A stretch of DNA of 32,018 nt from contig NZ_PJJL01000051.1 in assembly GCF_002929505.1 (NCBI RefSeq), positions 17,041-49,058 on the forward strand. The letters run 5' to 3'. Within the stretch, counting starts at the first letter, position 1, and the number at the start of each line of letters is the position of its first letter. The position numbers and the translations under genes are program-made. Below the pieces are notes generated by a model. The model was given only the letters and a program-made list of their open reading frames with translations. It was not told the DNA's origin and did no database searches. Of the stretch, positions 8,566 to 16,420 are shown piece after piece. The stretch is from Cryobacterium sp. Y57 (GTDB taxonomy: Bacteria > Actinomycetota > Actinomycetes > Actinomycetales > Microbacteriaceae).

Positions 8566-8616
8566 TCAGCCGAGGGATCACAGGGAAACCGAAACACCAC
8601 TCAAAAGGACTTGACC
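7628..8616 (+). mobile_element. IS256-family element, 5' truncated, with right terminus at 8616
   Basis: The element holds a decayed transposase (7628-8565) and a right end whose last 16 bases (TCAAAAGGACTTGACC) finish at about 8616. The left end and the first roughly 100 transposase codons are missing, replaced by the DUF1883 gene. A closely related terminus in the opposite orientation is present at 31938. The right end overlaps the 3' end of the convergent molybdopterin oxidoreductase gene by 16 bases. Confidence 0.75.
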
Positions 8617-10922
8617 GGGGACTCCTGCTTCTGAGCAGGTTCCAGCCTGACGATGACGGCCTTGGATACCGGTGTGTTGCTGTCGTCGGCTACTTTGTCC
8701 AGGGGAACAAGAACGTTCGCCTCGGGAAAGTACGTGGCAGCGCACCCACGGGCGCTGGGATAGGCAACCACACGGTAATTGCGCAGTACTCGCTGCGCGC
8801 CATCATCGTGCACGCCGTGAATGTCCACCTGCTGGCCGTCCTCCAAGCTCAGTTCAGCGAGGTCTTCCGGATTCACGAAGACCACATGCCGGCCTTTCTT
8901 GATGCCCCGGTAACGGTCGTCGAAACCGTAAATGGTGGTGTTGAACTGGTCATGGGATCGCATAGTCTGCAGGATCAAGGTCGCGGCCGGCCGGCCAATA
9001 AACTCAAGCCCGTTGACAGTGATCATGGCCTTGCCCGTGGGCGTGTGGAAAGTGCGCGAGTCTCGCGGTCCGTTCGGCAACACAAAGCCGCCATCCTTCC
9101 GGATTTTTATGTTGTAGTCCTGGCATCCTTCCACCACGTGCGAGATGTGTTCGCGGATCAGATCGTAGTCTTTCTCGAATCCAGGCCAATCAGCGTTGGT
9201 CTTCTCCCCGATCGTCGCCCGTGCCAAGCGGGAGATAATGGCAACCTCGGAAAGCAGGCCAGGTGCAACCGGTTCAATCACGCCGAAGGAGGGATGCACC
9301 GCACAGACCGTGTCTTCGACCGACACGAATTGCTCTCCCGATGCCTGTCGGTCGACCTCGGTGCGGCCCATGGTCGGAAGAATAAGCGCTTCCTTGCCCA
9401 CGACCGCGTGGGAGCGGTTCAGTTTGGTGGAGATCTGGACGGTCATGTCCGTGCCGTGCATCGCGGCTTCGGCGGCATTGGTATCCGCGATCGCCCCGAC
9501 CAGGTTGCCTCCCAATGCCATGAAAAATTTGATGCCGCCGTCACGCATGGACTGGATTGTCTTGACCGCGTCCACTCCATGATCAATTGGCGGCTCGAAG
9601 CCGAATTCCTTGCCGAGTGCGTCCATGAATGACTGTGGCATTTGCTCCCAGATACCCATGGTCCTGTCGCCCTGGACATTGCTGTGGCCTCGGATCGGGC
9701 AAGCGCCAGCGCCCGGCTTGCCGATGTTTCCGCGCAGCAGAAGCAGGTTGATGATCTCCTTGATCGTGGCGACCGCTTTCTTGTGCTGGGTTATCCCCAT
9801 CGCCCAGGTGATGATGACCCTCTCAGCTTTCAGGTATCGGGCCGCCAACTCATCGATCTCGTCTATGCGCAGGCCAGTCGCCTCCAGGACTGCACCCTCG
9901 TCCAGCTCCGCGAGGTGCAGTGTGAACTCCTCCAGCCCTTCACAGTGCTCGTCAAGGAATTGGCGGTCCAGAACTGTTCCCGGGTTTTCGGCCTCAGCAT
10001 CGAGCACCCTTTTGGAGACGGCCTGTAACAGGGCCATGTCCCCGCCCAGCCGGATCTGAATGAACTGATCGGCAATCTCAGTCCCGTGGCCGATGATGCC
10101 CTTGACCTGCTGCGGGTTCTTGTATCTTCTCAGTCCCGCTTCCGGCAGGGGATTTACGGCGACAATTTCCGCGCCGTTGTCCTTGGCTTCCTCGAGAGCA
10201 GTGAGCATGCGGGGACTGTTGGTTCCCGGATTCTGACCCATGATAATGATCAGATCGGCCTTGCCGAAATCATCGTAGGCGATCGTGGACTTGCCAATTC
10301 CAATGGTCGGGTCCAAGGCCCGACCGGTTGATTCGTGGCACATATTGGAGCAGTCGGGCAGGTTATTCGTCCCGTAGCCGCGGGCGAAAAGCTGATACGC
10401 GAAGGCGGCCTCGTTGGACGCGCGACCGCTGGTGTAAAAGACAGCGTCATTGGGGGACTCGAGGCTGTTGAGCTTGTTGCCGATGATGGCCAATGCCTTG
10501 TCCCAGCTGATAGGCCGGTAGTGGTCCTCACCGGCTGGCTTATAGACAGGTTTAGTCAGGCGTCCCTGCGTGCCCAGCCAATACTCCGAACGCGTGAGCA
10601 GGTCGCTGACCGAATGCTCGGCCCAAAAACTGGAGGACACGACAATGGGCGTCGCTTCCCAGGTGACGGCCTTGGCGCCGTTTTCGCAGAACTCGAATGC
10701 CTTGCGATGATCAGGATCCGGCCACGCACAGCTCATGCAATCGAAGCCGTCCTTCTGGTTCAGAGACAGCATCGTCTTTCGCGTTCGATCCACGCCCATA
10801 TCCTTGATCGCCGGAATCATTGAGTGCAGCACACCGGGCATCCCAGCGGCCCAGTCCTTAGGCTTCCCGACTTCAATGTCGCTGTCTTGAGGTTCGTTCA
10901 CCGGAGGGTTCTCGCGCATCAT
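8601..10922 (-). CDS. FdhF/YdeP-family molybdopterin oxidoreductase (formate dehydrogenase alpha-like)
   Basis: 773 residues from the ATG pair at 10922/10919, preceded by a GGAAGAGAG site. It is a cytoplasmic bis-MGD enzyme of the FdhF/YdeP branch: GFDCMSCAWPDPDHR and FCENGAKAV (residues about 59-85), NEAAFAYQLFARGYGTNN, NMCHESTGRAL (the Cys is the candidate molybdenum ligand), IIIMGQNPGTNSPRML, GACPIRGHSNVQGDRTMGI and the C-terminal cap with RSHDQFNTTIYGFDDRYRGI. It has no N-terminal ferredoxin-type cluster domain. The substrate is unproven: relatives are annotated as formate dehydrogenases or acid-resistance proteins, and usually depend on FdhD. The last residues (SPVKSF) and the TGA are encoded by the IS256 terminus, so the native tail has been replaced, apparently harmlessly. 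Confidence 0.85.
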   Translation of the reverse strand: MMRENPPVNEPQDSDIEVGKPKDWAAGMPGVLHSMIPAIKDMGVDRTRKTMLSLNQKDGFDCMSCAWPDPDHRKAFEFCENGAKAVTWEATPIVVSSSFWAEHSVSDLLTRSEYWLGTQGRLTKPVYKPAGEDHYRPISWDKALAIIGNKLNSLESPNDAVFYTSGRASNEAAFAYQLFARGYGTNNLPDCSNMCHESTGRALDPTIGIGKSTIAYDDFGKADLIIIMGQNPGTNSPRMLTALEEAKDNGAEIVAVNPLPEAGLRRYKNPQQVKGIIGHGTEIADQFIQIRLGGDMALLQAVSKRVLDAEAENPGTVLDRQFLDEHCEGLEEFTLHLAELDEGAVLEATGLRIDEIDELAARYLKAERVIITWAMGITQHKKAVATIKEIINLLLLRGNIGKPGAGACPIRGHSNVQGDRTMGIWEQMPQSFMDALGKEFGFEPPIDHGVDAVKTIQSMRDGGIKFFMALGGNLVGAIADTNAAEAAMHGTDMTVQISTKLNRSHAVVGKEALILPTMGRTEVDRQASGEQFVSVEDTVCAVHPSFGVIEPVAPGLLSEVAIISRLARATIGEKTNADWPGFEKDYDLIREHISHVVEGCQDYNIKIRKDGGFVLPNGPRDSRTFHTPTGKAMITVNGLEFIGRPAATLILQTMRSHDQFNTTIYGFDDRYRGIKKGRHVVFVNPEDLAELSLEDGQQVDIHGVHDDGAQRVLRNYRVVAYPSARGCAATYFPEANVLVPLDKVADDSNTPVSKAVIVRLEPAQKQESPVKSF

Positions 10923-11184
10923 GACCACTCTCTTCCCGCTTGTAACAGCAGCGACCAGAATCAATCGTGCCAGCCATATCAGGACTAACAGGTGCGCTCA
11001 GGCATAGCAACTAAAACGATTAAATTGCCAGCCCCGACGCGAGTATCCTGAGCGAATGCAGGCAATTATCGAACACTGTCACGTTGGGAGACGAGACCGT
11101 GGTTGGGCACTATGAAACGCGGTCGCGGCCAAAGGATCGCCATTCAAGAGGGTTGATTTGAAGTCCTTGCCTGATGTCGGGGAG

Positions 11185-11262
11185 CTTACCTTCGGCCGGC
11201 TCGACTGGCACAACAACCGGCGTCTCCACAACGCTCTCGAGAGCGTTCCGCCGCAGGAATAG
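11185..11262 (+). pseudogene. IS3-type transposase tail fragment
   Basis: A 25-codon stretch reads RLDWHNNRRLHNALESVPPQ and then Glu and a stop. It matches the C-terminal YNxxRxHxALxxxxPxE signature of IS3-family OrfB proteins. Nothing else of the element is recognised nearby. Confidence 0.5.
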
Positions 11263-11315
11263 GTCAGCACAATCGGGTTGTCATCGCCCATGAAAAAAAC
11301 TGAAGGAATCTCCTC

Positions 11316-11537
11316 ATGATTCGCACCCTCATCCAAGATTACGAACAGATCCACACCACCATAGGCATCAGCGGCAACCTGTTGTTCGTCGTGGGCTCTG
11401 TGCTTTTCTTCAAAGCCTTTAACCACTTCTATACGCTTGCGGTCTGGCTGTTCGTCATCGGTTCAATCTTCATGTTTATCGGCGCGCTCGGGGGTGGCCT
11501 GCACCGAATGCTGCAGCGTCGCAACAATAGGGTCTAG
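11316..11537 (+). CDS. YrhK-domain small membrane protein
   Basis: 73 residues, ATG 11316 with a GAAGGAA site upstream. It reads YEQIHTTIGISGNLLFVVGS, VLFFKAFNHFYTLAVWLFVI, GSIFMFIGALGGGL and RMLQRRNN. Two membrane helices joined by a short loop, the GxxGNxLFxxGSxLF motif and the WLFxIGSxxxFIG motif are typical of the YrhK domain family, whose function is unknown. It is intact and standalone, flanked by IS debris. Confidence 0.8.
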   Translation: MIRTLIQDYEQIHTTIGISGNLLFVVGSVLFFKAFNHFYTLAVWLFVIGSIFMFIGALGGGLHRMLQRRNNRV

Positions 11538-11589
11538 GTGTTGTTCTCACGGTGGTTGTATGCCGCGTGGCTGGAGTAAAAAGGTGAGG

Positions 11590-11758
11590 ACCTCCGGTAT
11601 CGATTGGGTTACCACGCTCAAGCCGATGCCACGGAGGCCCTCATCTCTTACGTTACTCACGCCAACGCGCACCTGACGCCCGAGGGACGCCTGAAACTCG
11701 TCCAGCTCGTCACCCGCGACGGCTGGGCCCAAGCCCGCGCCGCGGAACGCTTCCTGGC
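11590..11758 (+). pseudogene. IS481-family element, left end and N-terminal transposase fragment
   Basis: The frame reads THANAHLTPEGRLKLVQLVT and RDGWAQARAAERF, the start of an IS481-family transposase (HANAxLTPxGRxxLVxxVxxxGWxxxxAAExF). It is cut at about 11758 by the left end of the IS3 element. An imperfect inverted repeat (GGACCTCCG at 11587-11595 and CGGAGGCCC at 11632-11640) lies within its probable terminal region. Confidence 0.65.
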
Positions 11759-11801
11759 TCTGCCCCCGTTGACTGGACACCTCACAAGAGAGAATGTTCA
11801 C

Positions 11802-12116
11802 ATGGGAAACACACGCAGGGAGTTCACTCCTGAGCACAAAGACGAGGCAGTGAAGCTGGTGATCAACACCGGCCGGGCAGTCGCGACAGTCGCCCGCGAA
11901 CTCGGCATTAACGAGGCTTCGCTGCGGCGGTGGGTGAGCGCGTTCAAGGCCCGAAACGACACCGGCGATACCGCGGTCACCGAGTCCGAACGGGCCGAGT
12001 TGCTCCGGCTGCGTAAAGAAAACGCGGACCTGAAACTGGACCGGGCGTTTCTAAAAAAAGCGTCCATCTTCTTCGCCCAGGAAGCATCGGATACGAGCGC
12101 AAAGCGTTCGAACTGA
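11802..12116 (+). CDS. IS3-family OrfA (helix-turn-helix transposase subunit)
   Basis: 104 residues from ATG 11802. An HTH domain reads RREFTPEHKDEAVKLVINTG then RAVATVARELGINEASLRRW, and is followed by a leucine-zipper-like region (ERAELLRLRKENADLKLDRA) and FLKKASIFFA. OrfA binds the terminal repeats; in IS3 elements an OrfAB fusion is normally made by programmed slippage. A slippery A6 run (CTAAAAAAAG) lies near 12050-12060, close to the end of orfA, as expected. The gene is intact, but its partner OrfB is broken. Confidence 0.85.
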   Translation: MGNTRREFTPEHKDEAVKLVINTGRAVATVARELGINEASLRRWVSAFKARNDTGDTAVTESERAELLRLRKENADLKLDRAFLKKASIFFAQEASDTSAKRSN

Positions 12117-13039
12117 TGCTGGCGGAGAAGACCAACTTCACCATCACCCGCATCGTTCGCCTGCTCGAGGTGTCCCGCTCGGGATACTACGTCTGGCTCA
12201 ACCGGACGCCATCGGACCGTGCCATTCGGCGGGAGAACATCGAGCAGAAAGTGGCGTGGTTCCACGGCGACTCCGACGAAGTTTATGGATCGCCGAGAAT
12301 CCTCGCCGACCTCCGCGCCGACGGGGAGACCATCTCGCGCAAGACCGTCGCCAAGACCATGAAACGCCTCGGACTGGTGGGCATCTGCCCCAAAAAATGG
12401 CGGACCACCACGATCATCGACCACGCCGACGCTTACCCCGTCGACGCCGTCAAACGAAAATGGGACACCGGGGCCCTCAACCAGGTCTGGGTCGGCGACA
12501 TCACCTATCTGAGGACCTGGGAGGGATGGGTCTACTTGGCGACAGTGATCGACGCGCACAGCCGCCGGGTCATCGGCTGGGCCATCGCCGACCACATGCG
12601 GACCGATCTGATCGAGGACGCCCTCGTGATGGCCATGACGCTGCGCGGGGACAGGCCGGCGCAGGTCATCTTCCACAGTGACCGCGGCACCCAAGACAGA
12701 TTCAGCCGGTGGAAGCAACACCTCAAATATGGAGGTGGGTTATGGGACGTTCAAAAGGTTGGATGGCCACACAACTGGGGCGGGAACCGATGCGATCGCC
12801 GGGCCGACCGCCGGAGTGGCGTCGGGAGCACCGGCAGGAATTCTGGGACCTCGTCGGGCGAGGCATCTCGAGCGAAGAAGCTGGCGAGCGGGCCAGCGTG
12901 TTGGCGCCTGGATCGAGGACCGATACAACCGCCGGCGCCGGCACTCCTCGATCGGAGACGTCTGACCTGCCGCCTTCGAACTGCAATACTCGTTAGAGAC
13001 CGCGCAAGTTCAACTCGCCGCTTAACCCGTGTCCACTAA
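12116..13039 (+). pseudogene. IS3-family OrfB (DDE transposase), core replaced
   Basis: The first half is intact: FTITRIVRLLEVSRSGYYVW, SPRILADLRADGETISRKTV, then the catalytic stretch WVGDITYL (first Asp) and VIFHSDRGTQ (second Asp). After GTQ at about 12693 the sequence changes to IS30-like DNA. It returns to IS3 at about 12900 with VGAWIEDRYNRRRRHSSIGD in another frame, then FELQYS. The segment carrying the third catalytic residue (Glu) is missing, so the transposase cannot be active. The 307-residue frame reaches 13039 only as nonsense sequence. Confidence 0.85.
12695..12899 (+). pseudogene. IS30-like transposase N-terminal fragment embedded in IS3 orfB
   Basis: From an ATG at 12742 (preceded by GGAGGTGGGTT) the frame reads MGRSKGWMATQLGREPMRSP, GRPPEWRREHRQEFWDLVGR and GISSEEAGERASV. 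GRPPxxxRExRxxFWxxxxxGxSSExAxxxxGV is the N-terminal HTH of actinobacterial IS30-family transposases. Sequence from about 12695 to the ATG is probably the leader of that element. The fragment ends in the middle of the HTH at about 12899, where IS3 sequence resumes. Confidence 0.7.
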
Positions 13040-13296
13040 CCGGGGGCAAGGCCAGATAAGGCATTAGGAAACGCGCCAAAGCACCACACAACGTAGTAGA
13101 CACCATCTCGCGTGGCTCACGCATCAATGGTGCCTAGCGATGCCGTTTGGCCCAGAAGGTGGAGAGGTTTTCTTCGAGAACGAAGACGTCAGTATTGTCG
13201 GATTTACTAGCTGACGGGTCGCGTTTGGGTCGGGGACGCGGCAGTATCGGCGACTGAACGGTGTTTACCGCGTCGGCTGAGAATTTCGGCGAAAGG

Positions 13297-14664
13297 TCAG
13301 CCGATGCGGATGAGTTTCTTGTTCACGAACTCATTTGCACCGAAGCGCCCGAGTTCGCGCCCGAAGCCGCTTCTTTTCACTCCGCCGAACGGGAGCTCTG
13401 CACTGCCGGCGTCGACGAGGTTGACGTAGACCATGCCGGCTTCGATACGGTCGGCGACTCGCAATGCCTGCTCGGGATCGGTCGTGAACAGGTAGGAACC
13501 AAGCCCGAAGGGAGTGTCATTCGCGAGGGTGACGGCGTCATCCTCGGAGGCTGCTCGGTAGACGAATGCTACGGGTCCGAAGAACTCCTCGTGGTAGGTG
13601 TCGTTGTCCCGCGTGACATCGGTGAGCACGGTAGGCGGGTAGAAGGTGCCAGAGCGTGTGCCCGTAGTTGCCAGGGTGGCTCCTTGCGCGACTGCGCGTT
13701 CTACCTGCTCCTGGAGATTCTCGGCCGCGCCGAGGGACGAGAGGGGGCCGTAGTCTGCGCCGTGAACGGTCGGGTCGCTGGGGGACATTGCCAGGATGGC
13801 TGCGGTGAACTTCTCCGTGAACTCATCGTAAAGTTCATCGATCACGATGAAGCGCTTAGTCGCGTCGCAGGCCTGCCCACCGTTGCGTAGACGACCGGCG
13901 ACAGCGGCGCTCACGGTTGCGGCCATGTCGTCGGTACTGAGCAGGATGAACGGGTCTGACCCACCAAGTTCCAGCACGACTTTTTTGAGGTGGCGCCCGG
14001 CCACCTCAGCAACGGCCGCGCCGGCGCCCTCCGAACCGGTAAGAGAGACGCCCTGCACCCTTGGGTCGGCGATTACCGTGGCGACCTGCTCGCTGTCGGC
14101 ATACACGTTCGTGTAGGCGCCGGCAGGGAATCCTGCATCATGGAAGATTTGCTCTATTGCCGCCGCCGATTCCGGGCACTGCGACGCATGCTTGAGGATG
14201 ATCGTGTTCCCGGTCATGAGGTTCGGACCGGCGAAGCGCGCAACCTGGTAGTACGGGAAATTCCACGGCATGACGCCAATGAGCACCCCCAGTGAGGTGG
14301 AGCGCATGAACGCGGAACCCTCTCCGCCGCGCAGGGTGATTGGTTCGTCCTTCAGAAATTCCTGCGCGTTGTCGGCGTAGTACCGGTAAATGTTGGCGGC
14401 ATAGTCGACCTCGCCGAGCGCTTCATCGACGGGCTTGCCCATCTCGCGCACGATTACGGCCGCCAGCTCCTCGCGGCGTTCTTCATGCAATTCGCCGACC
14501 TTCCGAAGGAGTGCGGCTCGCTCGTCGACGGAAGAGTTCCGAGACCAACCGTAGTGAGCCTCATCTGCCGTTGCGATGACCTGCTGGAGTTGATCATCGG
14601 AAATTTGGGGGTATGTTTTAATGGTCTCGCCGGTGGCGGGGTTGATCACGGCAGGGTGGCTCAC
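13297..14664 (-). CDS. gabD: NAD(P)-dependent aldehyde dehydrogenase, succinate-semialdehyde dehydrogenase type
   Basis: 455 residues from a GTG at 14664 with a near-perfect AAAGGAGGTGG site; the longer open frame to 14724 is not supported. It starts SHPAVINPATGETIKTYPQ. Hallmarks are VMPWNFPYYQVARFAGPNLM, the cofactor motif SLTGSEGAGAAVA (about 207-219), catalytic Glu232 in LELGGSDPF, nucleophile Cys266 in NGGQACDATKRF, EEFFGPVAFVY and PFGGVKRSGFGREL near the C-terminus. The short, roughly 455-residue GabD1-like form oxidises succinate semialdehyde to succinate, linking GABA or related catabolism to the TCA cycle; substrate is inferred from subgroup resemblance. An IS3 fragment begins about 90 bp upstream, so the native promoter may be disturbed. 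Confidence 0.87.
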   Translation of the reverse strand: MSHPAVINPATGETIKTYPQISDDQLQQVIATADEAHYGWSRNSSVDERAALLRKVGELHEERREELAAVIVREMGKPVDEALGEVDYAANIYRYYADNAQEFLKDEPITLRGGEGSAFMRSTSLGVLIGVMPWNFPYYQVARFAGPNLMTGNTIILKHASQCPESAAAIEQIFHDAGFPAGAYTNVYADSEQVATVIADPRVQGVSLTGSEGAGAAVAEVAGRHLKKVVLELGGSDPFILLSTDDMAATVSAAVAGRLRNGGQACDATKRFIVIDELYDEFTEKFTAAILAMSPSDPTVHGADYGPLSSLGAAENLQEQVERAVAQGATLATTGTRSGTFYPPTVLTDVTRDNDTYHEEFFGPVAFVYRAASEDDAVTLANDTPFGLGSYLFTTDPEQALRVADRIEAGMVYVNLVDAGSAELPFGGVKRSGFGRELGRFGANEFVNKKLIRIG

Positions 14665-14756
14665 GAGCCACCTCCTTTCACGGTCGAAATACTGTGCCGG
14701 AAATTGTAACGTAATACGAGCCAATCATGTTCGCTGAATTTGTCAAGACGAATCAG

Positions 14757-14962
14757 ACCAGCGGTGTCGTTACGGGCTTTGAATGCGCCGACCCACCAGC
14801 CCAGCGATGCCTCGTTGATGCCGATTTCACGGGCCACGGTCACTATCGCCCTGCCAGTGTTGATCACGAGCATTACGGTCTCGTCTTTGTACCCAAGAGT
14901 GAACTCCCTGCGTGTCTTTCCCATGTGAGCATTCTCTTTTGTGAGGTGTGCACTCAATGGGG
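14757..14962 (-). mobile_element. IS3 element, left-end fragment with decayed orfA
   Basis: On the minus strand this reads MGKTRREFTLGYKDETVMLV, INTGRAIVTVAREIGINEAS and WWVGAFKARNDTAG, clearly related to the orfA at 11802 but diverged. The outer end (GCCCCCATTGAGTGCACAC) matches the left repeat of the 11759 element with several changes. It is cut after the HTH, close to the aldehyde dehydrogenase promoter region. Confidence 0.8.
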
Positions 14963-14982
14963 GCGGGGTCAACTGATCGGCC

Positions 14983-15626
14983 ACGCGCGCGTATCGGCGC
15001 GTCAGCAATCCACCGACCGACAGCAAGTCGATATCCTCGCCGCTGGCGTCCGGCGTACGGCGTGATGACGTCTACGTCGACCATGGGTTCTCAGGAGCTC
15101 GCACATCGCGGCCCTTCTTCGATGGTGCGCTTGACGCTCTCGAGGCGGGCGACACTCTCGTCATCACGGCTCTGGACCGGCTCGGGTGATCGACGCAGAA
15201 CATGCTCGCTTTCGCCGAAGAGCTCTGCGCCCGCGGTGCCGGCCTGAGGGTGCTCAACCCGGGCGGCGACGACGTCGATACCGCGACACCGATGGGGTCC
15301 ATGCTATTCACGATCATGGCGGCGCTCGGGCAAATGGAACACGAAATCAAGTGAGAGCGCGTAGTCGACTCGATCAACAAGCGCCGCGACGCCGGAAAAA
15401 TCTGGGCGGGCGACCTCGACTTATTACCGACAGTCAAATCCGAAACGCCCACCGGCTCATAAAAGGTGGAGAGACAGCGGCGCAGGTCGCGGTCGATCTT
15501 GGAATGTCCAGAGCGACCTTCTACCGCCGGGCCCGCGTCCTCGGGTTACTGCCAGATCAACCTACTAACGACACTCTGACACCTGCCCGCGCTTGCGTTC
15601 TCTTGATCGTTTCGCATGGCCGGTAA
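14983..15626 (+). pseudogene. Serine recombinase (resolvase/invertase), decayed
   Basis: Pieces in order are ARVSARQQSTDRQQVDILAA, a frameshift near 15060, DDVYVDHGFSGARTSRPFFD, LEAGDTLVITALDRLG, a TGA at 15187-15189, MLAFAEELCARGAGLRVLNP, TPMGSMLFTIMAALGQMEHE, a TGA at 15352-15354, and ERVVDSINKRRDAGKIW. A last frame gives GGRPRLITDSQIRNAHRLIK and VDLGMSRATFYRRARVLGL, the C-terminal HTH. All parts of a roughly 190-residue Tn3-resolvase/Pin-type enzyme are visible, including the catalytic-domain start and ALDRLGRS. Two nonsense codons and at least two frameshifts make it non-functional. Confidence 0.85.
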
Positions 15627-15769
15627 CAGATGATGACAGAGTCTGACCTCCACGACATTCTGGATAAAACACAGTGGTCAGAGACCGAGCAAGGGGTACG
15701 TTCGCATTAGCAGATCGAAAACCGCTCTGGGCGTACGGCCCGCCGGCGCTGAATGAAATGGAGCAGCAC

Positions 15770-15913
15770 ATGGCAACAATTCTCTGGATCATTGCGGTAG
15801 TCCTCGTTATTGCAGGCATTGTCGCGCTATTTCGACGCCAGATTCTCTGGGGTATTGTGCTCATCGTCGTGGGACTGTTGGTTGGTCCAGGTGGCGTGAG
15901 CCTCTTCACTTGA
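15770..15913 (+). CDS. GPGG-motif small membrane protein
   Basis: 47 residues from ATG 15770, with GGAG upstream; the longer frame from 15674 is not supported. It has two short helices (MATILWIIAVVLVIAGIVAL and ILWGIVLIVVGLLV) separated by FRRQ, and ends GPGGVSLFT. The C-terminal GPGGxSLF motif marks a small actinobacterial membrane protein family of unknown function. A probable terminator follows. It is one of the few intact genes between 14.7 and 17.4 kb. Confidence 0.8.
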   Translation: MATILWIIAVVLVIAGIVALFRRQILWGIVLIVVGLLVGPGGVSLFT

Positions 15914-15931
15914 GACTGCGGATTGAGTAGC

Positions 15932-15961
15932 CGTTCCGGGGCGTGGCGGAGCTCCGGAACG
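15932..15961 (+). terminator. Hairpin downstream of the GPGG gene
   Basis: CGTTCCGG and CCGGAACG form an 8-bp stem around a 14-nt loop, followed by CTTTC. It is a plausible intrinsic terminator, though the T-run is weak. Confidence 0.5.
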
Positions 15962-16023
15962 CTTTCGGCGTGAATGATCCACTGACGCTCTTTGCTGTCT
16001 GAGGGCTGCATAGGCGATCATCC

Positions 16024-16183
16024 GACTATGGGAATCGGTGTGGGAAGAGTTCACCCCGTTCTTGTCCTACGACCCCGAGAGCCGCCAGGTGATCTGCTCC
16101 ACCAACGCGATCGAGTCGCACAACCCCCGGTACCGGCAGGCGGTGCGTGCTCGAGGATATTTCCCCACCGAGCAAGCAGCTCT
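16024..16183 (+). pseudogene. IS256-family transposase, C-terminal fragment
   Basis: The frame reads WESVWEEFTPFLSYDPESRQ then VICSTNAIESHNPRYRQAVR and ARGYFPTEQAALRAVFDP. This is the typical end of a Mutator transposase of a different subgroup from the one at 7628 (PFLxxxPExRxVIxxTNAIESLNxxxRxAVRxRGxFPTExAA). At about 16180 it runs into serine recombinase sequence in another frame. Confidence 0.8.
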
Positions 16184-16395
16184 TCGAGCGGTCTTTGATC
16201 CGTGAGCGTCAACGCGAGGGCATTGCCCTGGCGAAGAAGCGTGGCGTGTACCGTGGCCGTACCCCGTCACTGGACATGGCTCGTGCGGCCGTGCTGCGTG
16301 AGAAGGCTGCTGCGGGCGTGCCGAAGTCTGTTCTTGCTCGTGAGTTTGGGGTCAGCCGTGAAACTGTCTATGTTTACCTTCGCGCCGGGGACTGA
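16176..16395 (+). pseudogene. Serine recombinase C-terminal fragment
   Basis: The frame reads LFERSLIRERQREGIALAKK, RGVYRGRTPSLDMARAAVLR and VLAREFGVSRETVYVYLRAG, then a stop at 16393-16395. This is the end of a Tn3-type resolvase: the long helix (AEFERxLIRERQxEGIxxAKxRGxYxGR) and the Hin-like HTH. The N-terminal catalytic domain is replaced by an IS256 tail. A start codon at 16147 lets an 82-residue chimera be read. Confidence 0.8.
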
Positions 16396-16420
16396 GCGGG
16401 CTGTAGACGATTCGGTGTGG

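Larger units (their letters stand above)
11759..13052 (+). mobile_element. IS3-family insertion sequence with internal IS30-like replacement
   Basis: Terminal inverted repeats are visible: TGCCCCCGTTGACTGGACAC on the left (11761-11780) and GTGTCCACTAACCGGGGGCA on the right. Between them lie orfA (11802-12116) and a broken orfB (12116 onward). About 200 bp of the orfB catalytic core is replaced by the N-terminal coding part of an IS30-like transposase. Partial copies of the same IS family occur at 3747-3824 and 14757-14962. No target duplication could be confirmed. Confidence 0.85.

Noticed and set aside
8454..9632. 392-residue open frame on the plus strand
   Set aside because: It lies antisense to the conserved molybdopterin oxidoreductase and the IS256 tail; its composition mirrors those genes and shows no family motif.
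11798..12721. 307-residue minus-strand frame over the IS3 element
   Set aside because: Shadow of orfA and orfB; the plus-strand IS3 motifs are unambiguous.
13134..13296. Short minus-strand frame after the aldehyde dehydrogenase, ending LEENLSTFWAKRHR
   Set aside because: The end looks protein-like, but no start codon or ribosome binding site could be placed and it overlaps the end of the dehydrogenase in another frame.
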